From Gammaproteobacteria bacterium (GTDB lineage: Bacteria; Pseudomonadota; Gammaproteobacteria; Xanthomonadales; Wenzhouxiangellaceae), in NCBI GenBank assembly GCA_003561495.1, contig PWWM01000093.1, positions 1-5,450 on the forward strand: 5,450 nt of DNA, written 5' to 3'. Of the stretch, positions 1-5,450 are shown piece after piece (position 1 is the first letter of the stretch; the number at the start of each line of letters is the position of its first letter). The translations under genes were made by a program, and so were the position numbers. The notes below the pieces were generated by a model. The model did no database searches. It was not told where the DNA came from and saw nothing but the letters and a program-made list of their open reading frames with translations.

Positions 1-1387
1 CATCATGACGCATGGTGCGACCGTCGAATGGAACGGTACGAACCAGGGTTCGCGTGCCAGGGCGAAGAAAAATGTTCTGGGTTTCAGCCGGAGGCGTGCC
101 CGGCCCGGAAGCCGATAGCAGAAAGAAAACATCGGCGGCGAAGATGACCACACCAGGGGCGGTGATATCAGGCTTCTGAATATTGCCGAAAGGCGCCGGC
201 GTCGGCCCGCGGGAGCTGAAACCGGCCAGCACATCACCGGGGGCGGGATCGCCAGAAGAGTCAACATCCCGGGTCGAGGCCGCCACGGTCATCACCCAGG
301 GACCGCGATGGCCGACGGTGGATGGATCGGGGCCGGAGTTGCCTGCCGATGCGGCGACAAATACATCGGAGTCGACCAGCTCCAGTTTGATGGAATCAAA
401 GTCATTCCAGGGATTGCCGCCTCCGGAAATCGAGTAGTTGGCTACGTCTACATCGGCATGCAACAGCACGCTTTCCAGTCCGGCAAAAATATCAGCTCCT
501 GGACAGCTACGACCGGGGCAGACCTTGTAGGAGCGGATATGGGCACAGGGAGCGACCCCCGTGATCGAATCGAAGCTGCCCGGCACATCCAACGCCGGTG
601 AGGCGCTGCCCTGCGTCAGTCGGTTTCCGGCCGCGGTGCCGGCCACATGGGCGCCATGACCGTTATAGTCGAACGGAAATGGCCCATTGCATAGCCCGCC
701 TGGTCCGGTGGCTGAAGAGCAGTCCAGCGCGCTGATCAACTTGTCAGGTGTGGGAGTCTCGCCATGCCCACAGGCCGGATCGTTGGCAAACGAATCGTGT
801 TCGGCCGGATCGATCACACCGGAGTCGAGAATGGCCACCACCATGCCCTCACCTTCCAATCCGGTCTGATTGGGCACCGCACTGCCATCCCAGATCGCGT
901 CAGCACCGATGAATTCCGGACCACGATAAGTATCCAGCTCATAGACGCGCTCACGCTCGACAGCGACAACACCGGGCATTCTGGAAAGCTCCATGGCCTC
1001 GCCCGGCGTCAGACGCAAGGCCACGCCATTCCGGCTGACCAGAAAGCGGTGCGAGGGGTCCAGGCCGCGTTCCAGAACACGGCCGGCATCGGCTAAAAAC
1101 ACATCCTGGTCACTGCGTACGGCTTCCAGAAGCGACGAAGTCAGAGGGTCGGTCAGGCGAAAACCGGCCGAAGTACCGTGTGCACCCCGAAAACGTTGCA
1201 GTGCGCCGGCGCTGGAAAAGTCAACCAGGTAGCGATATCGGCCAAACTCATCAGCCTCACTGAAGTGGCTCTGTGACTTCTGCTGCACCACTTGGTCCAG
1301 TGCCAGAGATTGGACTTCAGCGGTCAGCGCGCCGAGCGGGGCAAAGAATAGCAGCACCGAGGTTGCAAGAAGAAGAAATAATTTCAT
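1..1387 (-). CDS. Secreted subtilisin-like serine peptidase (S8 family), 3' end outside window
   Basis: This is an exported endopeptidase of the subtilase (S8) family. It reads leftward from ATG at 1385-1387 as 462 codons without a stop, so its C-terminus lies beyond base 1. Residues 1-23 form a signal peptide (MKLFLLL, a hydrophobic core, then ALTA before E24). Residues about 24-150 resemble an I9-type inhibitory propeptide (RYRYLVDF; LTPGEAMELSRMPGV). The catalytic domain then shows Asp188 (VAILDSG), His244 (NGHGAHVAGT, with Ala where Thr is usual), oxyanion Asn350 (SAGNSGP), FSSRGP and KPDITAPG (405-412). The nucleophile motif (GTSMA-like) is not reached: 50 residues after Gly412 there is still none, so either an insertion is present or the serine is unusual. 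Six cysteines (206, 223, 233, 281, 290, 295) fit a disulphide-bonded extracellular enzyme. AGGGAGG seven bases upstream supports the start. The gene is divergent from the S51 gene. Family assignment is firm; activity cannot be confirmed without the serine. Confidence 0.93.
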   Translation of the reverse strand, partial: MKLFLLLATSVLLFFAPLGALTAEVQSLALDQVVQQKSQSHFSEADEFGRYRYLVDFSSAGALQRFRGAHGTSAGFRLTDPLTSSLLEAVRSDQDVFLADAGRVLERGLDPSHRFLVSRNGVALRLTPGEAMELSRMPGVVAVERERVYELDTYRGPEFIGADAIWDGSAVPNQTGLEGEGMVVAILDSGVIDPAEHDSFANDPACGHGETPTPDKLISALDCSSATGPGGLCNGPFPFDYNGHGAHVAGTAAGNRLTQGSASPALDVPGSFDSITGVAPCAHIRSYKVCPGRSCPGADIFAGLESVLLHADVDVANYSISGGGNPWNDFDSIKLELVDSDVFVAASAGNSGPDPSTVGHRGPWVMTVAASTRDVDSSGDPAPGDVLAGFSSRGPTPAPFGNIQKPDITAPGVVIFAADVFFLLSASGPGTPPAETQNIFLRPGTRTLVRTVPFDGRTMRHD

Positions 1388-1394
1388 ACTGGGG

Positions 1395-1401
1395 CCTCCC
1401 T
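1395..1401 (-). promoter_or_regulatory. Ribosome binding site of the S8 peptidase gene
   Basis: The minus strand reads AGGGAGG, a near-complete anti-16S match, seven bases before ATG at 1387. It fixes the start codon, and the signal peptide that follows immediately supports the same choice. Confidence 0.85.
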
Positions 1402-1423
1402 GAAAACAAGACACTGTTTCCCC

Positions 1424-1451
1424 TTTATGCAATCGTTCAAAATACCGTCAA
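1424..1451 (-). promoter_or_regulatory. Probable sigma-70 promoter of the S8 peptidase gene
   Basis: The minus strand shows TTGACG (1451-1446, five of six matches to the -35 consensus), a 16-base spacer, then CATAAA (1429-1424, four of six matches to the -10). Transcription would start near 1417, leaving about 30 untranslated bases that include the ribosome binding site. No equally good promoter is visible for the divergent S51 gene. This is a pattern match only. Confidence 0.45.
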
Positions 1452-1463
1452 AAGCAGATTGCA
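1428..1463. promoter_or_regulatory. Inverted repeat in the divergent intergenic region, possible operator
   Basis: TGCAATC (1428-1434) and GATTGCA (1457-1463) are perfect 7-bp inverted copies separated by 22 bases. The -35 of the S8 promoter lies in the spacer, and the left arm overlaps the -10. The arms are 29 bp apart centre to centre, close to three helical turns, so a dimeric regulator could bind both on one face. Arms this short can arise by chance; no regulator gene is in view. Confidence 0.25.
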
Positions 1464-1503
1464 GCAAGGCTCTTGGGGCTTTTCTCGATAGGGACCATCC
1501 ACA

Positions 1504-3183
1504 ATGAAGTATCAACTCGCAATTCCAACACTGGTGGCCTTCGCCTGGTTGATCACGCCGGCAGTTGCCCAGATCATGCTGGCCGGCGGTCACTTGCCGG
1601 TTTGCACCTCGCTGAGCACTGATCAATGTCAAAGTGATGACCCTTGGTCGCCAACGGCCCTGGAAGAGCACTTGTACATGATCGATATGGCTGCGGTTGT
1701 CCGCTGGGAGCATGCCATGAGCGGACCGACAGACGGACACGATGACCCGAACTGGTTGGAGCTGTTGTTGAGTCTCAGGGATGACGAGCATGAACCCTTG
1801 GACCGAGCCACTCTCACCGACCGGCTGCGCCGGGCCAGTGTCACCATCGAGACCGAAAACGGACCGAATGTCATTGCGGGCGAAGCGCTCTATCAGTCAG
1901 CCAGCGACCGACAATGGCGGCGTCTGTTGCATCATTTGCAGGCGCCGATCGGTGATCAGCGCGAACAGGTCAGGCTGGCCGACAGCAAGAGCGAATCGTC
2001 CATTGCAGTATTCGAACGTTTTGTGGCCATGGCCGCTGAGCGCAGTGAGCGTGACCGACCACTGATTGCTGTCTCGACGGCTTCATCGACCGATCCCTAC
2101 GCGGCGCTGGACTTCTACCTGCAAGTGTTCGAACAGGCCGGCGCCGATGTGGTGTGGCTGCCGCTGGATGCCGCCGTCCGGCGCGCCCGCTCCGAGGGTC
2201 ATTGCCTGGGGCTGGCCCGCTACCAGGCCATAGAACTGGGCAGCTTTGATCGGCAGCGCGTCTATCCGGAGCGATTTCAGGAGCAACTGGCCTTTTGCCT
2301 GCAGCCCGAAGCCGGCCTGGATATCGTCACCGAAGTCGATGGCCTGTTTCTTAATGGCGGCGATCAGTGGCTGACCCTGCACGCCTTTCGTGACCACGAT
2401 GGTCAACCCACTACGGAACTCGAGGTGATTCTGAACCGGCTGGCCGAGCGGTCCATGGTGCTCGGCGGCACCAGTGCGGGGGCGGCCGTGCAGTCGGCTC
2501 GCGCCATGGTCAGCAACGGCAGCAACGCCGCGGCACTGGTCCATGGCGCAAAGGCTTCGGCGCCTCCCGAGCCGGGATGTGATAGGGCCTCGAACTGCCC
2601 CGAGGGACTGAGCGCGGACAGCCTGACCTACCATCCTCCCGGCGGACTGGGCAGCGTGAACTTCGCCATTGTCGATACCCACTTTTCCGAACGCCGACGC
2701 CAGTTGCGACTGACCCGGCTGTTGCTCGACAGTGGTGAGCGTTATGGCCTGGGCGTTGACGAAACCACCGCCGTGGTGATCGAGACGGATGATACGGGTG
2801 ACATCCATTCTCTGGAGGTCGTCGGTGAACAGGCCGCCTGGCTGATCGATATGCAAACTTCGAAGGCCCGGAAGACCTCCCCGCTGCATATCGAATCGGC
2901 CCGCATGATACGGATTGGTTCCGGTCAGCGACTGGATCTGGACTCTGCAGCCGAATCAGAACTCGGCGAGCTGCAATCGCCAGAATTCAGTGATTGTCTG
3001 CCGATGACCGGCGGCGTGTCCTTCAACGACCTGCTTTCTGCAGACGGCCCAGCGCACCGTTCCATTTGCCTGCATTTCGAGCATGGGACCGAATTTCAGC
3101 TTGAGTTGATTGAACTCGAGCCAGCTATCAAAGGGCCTCGAGAGTGGGCCCTGAAGCTATTCGTCGCGCCCACCGCGCATTGA
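1504..3183 (+). CDS. Exported cyanophycinase-like serine peptidase (S51 family) with inserted segments
   Basis: This is a 559-residue peptidase S51 family protein. The family includes cyanophycinase, which cuts multi-L-arginyl-poly-L-aspartate to beta-Asp-Arg dipeptides, and alpha-aspartyl dipeptidase. Residues 1-22 are a signal peptide (cleavage after AVA22), so it acts in the periplasm or outside. The first strand follows at once (IMLAGGHLPVC, 24-34); the next core strand (PLIAVSTASSTDP) starts only at 186, so about 150 residues are inserted. NGGDQW (284-289) follows, then nucleophile Ser324 in GGTSAGAA, His393 in DTHFSERRR, and Glu420 in GLGVDE. The 27-residue His-Glu spacing equals that of Synechocystis CphB (His174, Glu201, from memory); CphB is about 271 residues. 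Eight cysteines (34, 42, 234, 265, 359, 365, 498, 522) fit an oxidised compartment. A modest GGGA site precedes ATG by nine bases. It is divergent from the S8 peptidase, and its 3' end is duplicated at 4219-4329. Family is firm; the substrate is inferred. Confidence 0.9.
   Translation: MKYQLAIPTLVAFAWLITPAVAQIMLAGGHLPVCTSLSTDQCQSDDPWSPTALEEHLYMIDMAAVVRWEHAMSGPTDGHDDPNWLELLLSLRDDEHEPLDRATLTDRLRRASVTIETENGPNVIAGEALYQSASDRQWRRLLHHLQAPIGDQREQVRLADSKSESSIAVFERFVAMAAERSERDRPLIAVSTASSTDPYAALDFYLQVFEQAGADVVWLPLDAAVRRARSEGHCLGLARYQAIELGSFDRQRVYPERFQEQLAFCLQPEAGLDIVTEVDGLFLNGGDQWLTLHAFRDHDGQPTTELEVILNRLAERSMVLGGTSAGAAVQSARAMVSNGSNAAALVHGAKASAPPEPGCDRASNCPEGLSADSLTYHPPGGLGSVNFAIVDTHFSERRRQLRLTRLLLDSGERYGLGVDETTAVVIETDDTGDIHSLEVVGEQAAWLIDMQTSKARKTSPLHIESARMIRIGSGQRLDLDSAAESELGELQSPEFSDCLPMTGGVSFNDLLSADGPAHRSICLHFEHGTEFQLELIELEPAIKGPREWALKLFVAPTAH
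3085..3177 (+). repeat. Direct repeat copy 1 (3' coding end of the S51 gene)
   Basis: These 93 bases recur at 4219-4311 in the same orientation with 76 identical positions and no gaps. Here they encode residues 528-558 of the S51 protein, ending just before its last codon and stop. The best-conserved part is AAGCTATTCGTCGCGCCC (3154-3171), identical in both copies. The two copies are 1134 bp apart (378 codons), so the reading frame is preserved between them. The metallo-hydrolase gene is the only complete gene between them. Confidence 0.9.
3130..3152 (-). terminator. Possible weak terminator hairpin downstream of the metallo-hydrolase gene
   Basis: Read on the minus strand, AGGGCC (3152-3147) pairs with GGCCCT (3137-3132) across a 9-base loop and is followed by only two further T. 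It lies about 57 bases past the stop of the leftward metallo-hydrolase gene, inside the S51 coding end. The T tract is short, so intrinsic termination is doubtful. Its counterpart in repeat copy 2 also folds, which is the main reason to list it. Confidence 0.3.
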
Positions 3184-3208
3184 TGCCGACTGCCCGACCA
3201 AGCCGGAC

Positions 3209-4165
3209 TCAACCACCGGCAGTTTGTGCCTTGCGCCGGCGCTTGTTGGCGGCGAATGCAATGCCCTGGACGTTGAGGTCGATATCGAGTTTCAGGTGTG
3301 ACCAGGTGTTCGGGTCGCGCCCGAGGTTGCCCATGCCGTCGAGCAGACCGGCGAAATAGTCGAACAGGCGCGCCCGGCAGTAGGCCTCCAGCGCCTCGTC
3401 GGGCCGGTCGCTATTCTCGGCGTCATCACGCAGGCGTTCGGCGAAATCGAGATGACGCAGCAATTGGCCGGCCGCGGCCTCGATGTCAGTCACCCTACCG
3501 AAGTGCGTGGGATAGATGCAACTCGGCCGTTCGGACACCAGCCGGCGAATCGATTCGCGCGCCAGCTCGGGCTCGAAATCCGTCGGACTGGTCGATGGAA
3601 TGGCGAACGTGCCTTCGCCCTGCAAGGCCGGGTAGACCAGCCCGAAGGCGTCTCCGGAGAAAATTGCGTTCGTGGCTGTGTCGACAATGCAGAAATGATG
3701 ATTGGCATGGCCGCGCGTGTGCAGAAAGCGCAATTCGCGTCCGCCAAGTCGCAGGGTCTGTTCGTCCTCCATGATCAGTACACGATCCTCGGCCACCGGA
3801 TCAATGGTGCCGTACAGGCGATCGAACTCGGCCTGGCCGTAGACCGCCGAGGCACTGGCGACCAGCTTGGCCGGATCGATCACGTGCGGCGCAGCGCGCG
3901 GATGGGCCACCACCTTTGCATTCGGGCAGGCCCGCGCCAGTGCCGAAGTACCACCGGCATGATCGAGATGCACATGTGTGATGATCAGGTAGTCGACCTG
4001 CTCTGGCCTGAGCCCCTGCTCAGCCAACGCCGCCAGCAAACGGGGCACGGCCTCGTTGGTGTTGTTGTCGACAAAAGCCGCCCGATCGCCATCGACGATC
4101 AGATAGGCGGCCGCAACCTCAGCAAGGCCGAGGTAATGGGTATCAATGGTGTGAATGCCGGTCAT
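3209..4165 (-). CDS. Metallo-beta-lactamase-fold hydrolase
   Basis: This is a 318-residue cytoplasmic protein (no signal peptide) with a complete metallo-beta-lactamase-fold metal site: His64, His66, Asp68 and His69 in THVHLDHAGG, His153 in RGHANHH, Asp172 in FSGDAFG and His221 in YPTHFG. Such a set normally binds two metal ions, usually zinc or iron, and hydrolyses an ester, thioester, lactone or phosphodiester bond. The GHAxHH and SGDAFG motifs recall the ST1585-like subgroup, whose substrates are mostly unknown. The C-terminal third (about 240-318) is alpha-helical looking and ends in a basic stretch (NKRRRK). GGGAG at 4175-4171, five bases before ATG, supports the start. It converges on the S51 gene with 25 bases between stop codons. 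It is the only complete gene between the two 93-bp direct repeats and may have arrived as a unit. No functional link to its neighbours is evident. Confidence 0.92.
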   Translation of the reverse strand: MTGIHTIDTHYLGLAEVAAAYLIVDGDRAAFVDNNTNEAVPRLLAALAEQGLRPEQVDYLIITHVHLDHAGGTSALARACPNAKVVAHPRAAPHVIDPAKLVASASAVYGQAEFDRLYGTIDPVAEDRVLIMEDEQTLRLGGRELRFLHTRGHANHHFCIVDTATNAIFSGDAFGLVYPALQGEGTFAIPSTSPTDFEPELARESIRRLVSERPSCIYPTHFGRVTDIEAAAGQLLRHLDFAERLRDDAENSDRPDEALEAYCRARLFDYFAGLLDGMGNLGRDPNTWSHLKLDIDLNVQGIAFAANKRRRKAQTAGG

Positions 4166-4218
4166 CTTGACTCCCGCGTTTTCATTTCAGACTATCACCG
4201 ACCAGGCCGGCCGCGACA

Positions 4219-4311
4219 GGAACCGGATTTCAGTTTGTGTTGATCGAACTTGAGCCGAATATCAAAGACCCTCTTGAGTGGGTCCTTAAGCTATTCGTCG
4301 CGCCCGCTGCG
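4219..4311 (+). repeat. Direct repeat copy 2, between the metallo-hydrolase and ubiB
   Basis: This is the second copy of the 93-bp element at 3085-3177: ungapped, 17 mismatches, same orientation. Eight mismatches fall at third codon positions, six at second and three at first. Similarity fades upstream of 4219 and downstream of 4311. Its right end lies inside the 3' end of ubiB and includes the ubiB stop codon (4291-4293 on the minus strand). Confidence 0.9.
4264..4287 (-). terminator. Probable rho-independent terminator of ubiB, within repeat copy 2
   Basis: Starting three bases past the ubiB stop, the minus strand reads AAGGACCC, an 8-base loop, then GGGTCTTT. Seven of eight pairs form, with a C-rich/G-rich core closed by A:T pairs, so the final TTT doubles as a short U tract. 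The symmetric A/T flanks could let it act in both directions. The U tract is short, so efficiency is uncertain. Confidence 0.45.
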
Positions 4312-5450
4312 CCAGATCGAGAACAGTAACCAGACGCCCCCAACCGCAGCGGCCACAAAACCCGCCAGTCCCAGAAACGGCACCCCGGTATCGGTGGGAT
4401 CGACATTCATGGCGATGGCAGAGCCGATGATCAGGGCGGCGGTGACAATGCCCAGGGTCAGACGACTGACCGCCTTGTCCAGGCGCGAGCTGACCTCCTT
4501 GAGCGAATTGATGTCCACATGAACCTCGATGCGCCCGCGTCGGGCCGCACGCAGCAAGCGGCTGAGATCATCCGGCAGCCCACCCAGCACACGCAAGGTG
4601 TCCATCAGACTCTTTTGCATGCGCCGGGTCATGTTGAGCGGCGAGTAATAACGGCGCAGCACCGACTCAATCACCGGTGCGGCTTCCGAGGCCATGTCAA
4701 AGTCCGGGTCCAGGGATCGCCCCATACCCTCCAGAGTGATGAAAGCCTTGAGCATCAAAACCAGATCGGCTGGCAGCATCAGGCGATGACGTCGCAGGAC
4801 GCCGGTCATGTCACCAATCATGGCCGACATGTCCAGCTGGTCCAGCGGGACGCCGTGATAACGCTCGACAAAATCACCGATTTCAGCCTCGAGCTGGTCC
4901 TGATCGGCATTGCTGTCCATGCTCCAGTCCAGGAGAATGCGCGCCACCTTGGCGGCATCACGCTTGACCAGACCATGCAACAGCTCGGCCACTTCGTGAC
5001 GGCGATCATCAGTGAGGCGACCGACCATGCCGTAATCGAGCAAGGCAATCCGATTATCCGTCAGATACTTGATATTGCCCGGATGGGGATCGGCATGGAA
5101 AAACCCGTCTTCGAGAATCATTTTCAGAATCGCCTGGGTCCCTCGCTGGGCAATCAGGTGCCGGTCCAGCCCGGCCTCGTCCACGGCCTCGAGGTCATGC
5201 CCGGAAATGCCGTCGATGAAATCCTGCACGCTGAGCCGTTCACCGGCCCACTGCCAGTAAACACCGGGAACGACAATCGGGCTGTCCTCTCCCATGGAGT
5301 CGGCAATGCGCTCGGCATGGCGACCTTCGGAGGCAAAATCGAGCTCTGCGCGCAGAGAGTCGGAAAACTGCTGGACCAGGGCCTTGGGTTTGTATTGCCT
5401 GAAATCCGGCGCTTCCGACTCGATGATCTCAGCCAGGCGCATGAGCAGTC
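4291..5450 (-). CDS. ubiB: UbiB/ABC1 (AarF) family atypical kinase-like protein, 5' end outside window
   Basis: This is the C-terminal 385 codons of a UbiB-family protein, needed for ubiquinone biosynthesis, where it is thought to act as an ATPase-type accessory protein at the membrane. Family hallmarks are seen: the ExD motif ELDF (5346-5335), FHADPHPGN (5100-5074) with its catalytic-loop Asp and Asn, and LLDYG (about 5044-5030) in the place of the kinase DFG. Two hydrophobic segments near the C-terminus (4461-4402 and 4380-4312) are the paired membrane helices typical of UbiB; the protein ends RSGRDE at TAG 4293-4291. The frame runs open past the right edge. The ATG at 5442-5440 (MRLAEI) is almost certainly internal: UbiB proteins run to about 540 residues and the N-terminal KxGQ region is missing here. 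The stop lies in repeat copy 2. The usual ubiE/ubiJ neighbours are not in view, so it could be a UbiB paralogue. Confidence 0.92.
   Translation of the reverse strand, partial: LLMRLAEIIESEAPDFRQYKPKALVQQFSDSLRAELDFASEGRHAERIADSMGEDSPIVVPGVYWQWAGERLSVQDFIDGISGHDLEAVDEAGLDRHLIAQRGTQAILKMILEDGFFHADPHPGNIKYLTDNRIALLDYGMVGRLTDDRRHEVAELLHGLVKRDAAKVARILLDWSMDSNADQDQLEAEIGDFVERYHGVPLDQLDMSAMIGDMTGVLRRHRLMLPADLVLMLKAFITLEGMGRSLDPDFDMASEAAPVIESVLRRYYSPLNMTRRMQKSLMDTLRVLGGLPDDLSRLLRAARRGRIEVHVDINSLKEVSSRLDKAVSRLTLGIVTAALIIGSAIAMNVDPTDTGVPFLGLAGFVAAAVGGVWLLFSIWRSGRDE

Larger units (their letters stand above)
4219..4329 (+). pseudogene. Orphaned 3' end of a second S51 (cyanophycinase-like) gene
   Basis: In the frame of repeat copy 2 this stretch encodes 36 residues, then TAA (4327-4329). 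It reads GTGFQFVLIELEP, then IKDPLEW, LKLFVAP and a distinct tail AAPDREQ. The first 31 residues match the C-terminus of the S51 protein at 23 positions. The frame stays open upstream only to a stop at 4168-4170, with no ATG, no ribosome binding site and no further similarity. It is thus a truncated gene end, not an expressed small gene. It overlaps the ubiB coding end tail to tail by 39 bp. An alternative is that the similarity marks a conserved terminator element, but the shared frame and a stop near the same place favour a gene remnant. Confidence 0.75.

Noticed and set aside
183..1232. Several short plus-strand open frames opposite the S8 peptidase gene
   Set aside because: Their translations show no recognisable domains and they lie antisense to a long frame with all the subtilase motifs. 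They are shadows of its codon bias.
2083..2889. 268-residue minus-strand open frame inside the S51 gene
   Set aside because: It is antisense to the catalytic region, has no family motif, and the plus-strand frame carries the complete S51 catalytic set.
3202..3226. Hairpin GCCGG/CCGGC shortly after the S51 stop codon, as a plus-strand terminator
   Set aside because: The stem is only five pairs with a nine-base loop, and what follows (AGTTTGTG) is not a U tract.
4166..4218. Promoter for the metallo-hydrolase (GATAGT-like -10 about 4190-4195)
   Set aside because: No acceptable -35 is found at the right spacing; the match is too weak to annotate.
3452..4243. 263-residue plus-strand open frame opposite the metallo-hydrolase, ending inside repeat copy 2
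   Set aside because: It is antisense to the HxHxDH-bearing gene, has no recognisable motif, and enters the repeat in a different frame from the S51 remnant, so it is not the missing body of that gene.
3085..4311. Insertion sequence or integron-type cassette around the metallo-hydrolase
   Set aside because: No transposase or integrase, no terminal inverted repeats and no attC-like site are visible. The repeats are coding-derived and only 82% identical, unlike target-site duplications.
1..5450. CRISPR arrays, tRNA or rRNA genes, riboswitches
   Set aside because: No regularly spaced repeats, cloverleaf-like segments or rRNA signatures were seen; nearly all the window is coding.

Overview
This 5.45-kb window holds four protein genes, two of them cut by the window edges, plus the orphaned 3' end of a fifth. 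The sequence is moderately GC-rich. It has Shine-Dalgarno sites, signal peptides and a UbiB-type kinase-like protein with two C-terminal membrane helices, a factor of ubiquinone biosynthesis. Together these suggest a gammaproteobacterium, perhaps of the Chromatiales/Xanthomonadales type. That placement is inference; no rRNA or tRNA is present to confirm it.

Left part (1-3183): two exported hydrolases are transcribed divergently from a 116-bp intergenic region. Leftward runs a secreted subtilisin-like (S8) serine peptidase. Its N-terminus is here, but its catalytic serine should lie beyond base 1. Rightward runs a 559-residue exported member of the peptidase S51 / cyanophycinase family. It has a complete Ser/His/Glu catalytic set and is about twice the usual length because of inserted segments. 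The pair looks suited to degrading peptides or cyanophycin-like polymer outside the cytoplasm. The intergenic region contains a reasonable promoter for the S8 gene, bracketed by a perfect 7-bp inverted repeat.

Right part (3184-5450): a metallo-beta-lactamase-fold hydrolase gene runs leftward and converges on the S51 gene. Beyond it lies the 3' part of a leftward ubiB/ABC1-family gene whose start is outside the window.

The most notable structure is a 93-bp imperfect direct repeat (76/93 identical), at 3085-3177 and 4219-4311. Copy 1 is the 3' coding end of the S51 gene. Copy 2 sits between the metallo-hydrolase and ubiB, keeps the same reading frame (23 of 31 residues identical), and continues to its own stop codon, TAA at 4327-4329. 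It is therefore the orphaned C-terminal end of a second S51 gene. The metallo-hydrolase gene is the only complete gene between the copies, like a one-gene cassette. The ubiB stop codon lies inside copy 2, so ubiB and the orphan overlap tail to tail by 39 bp. Both copies also fold into hairpins which, read on the minus strand, could end transcription of ubiB (copy 2) and of the metallo-hydrolase (copy 1). I see a rearrangement scar and an unusual pair of secreted enzymes, but not enough to claim a new multi-gene system.
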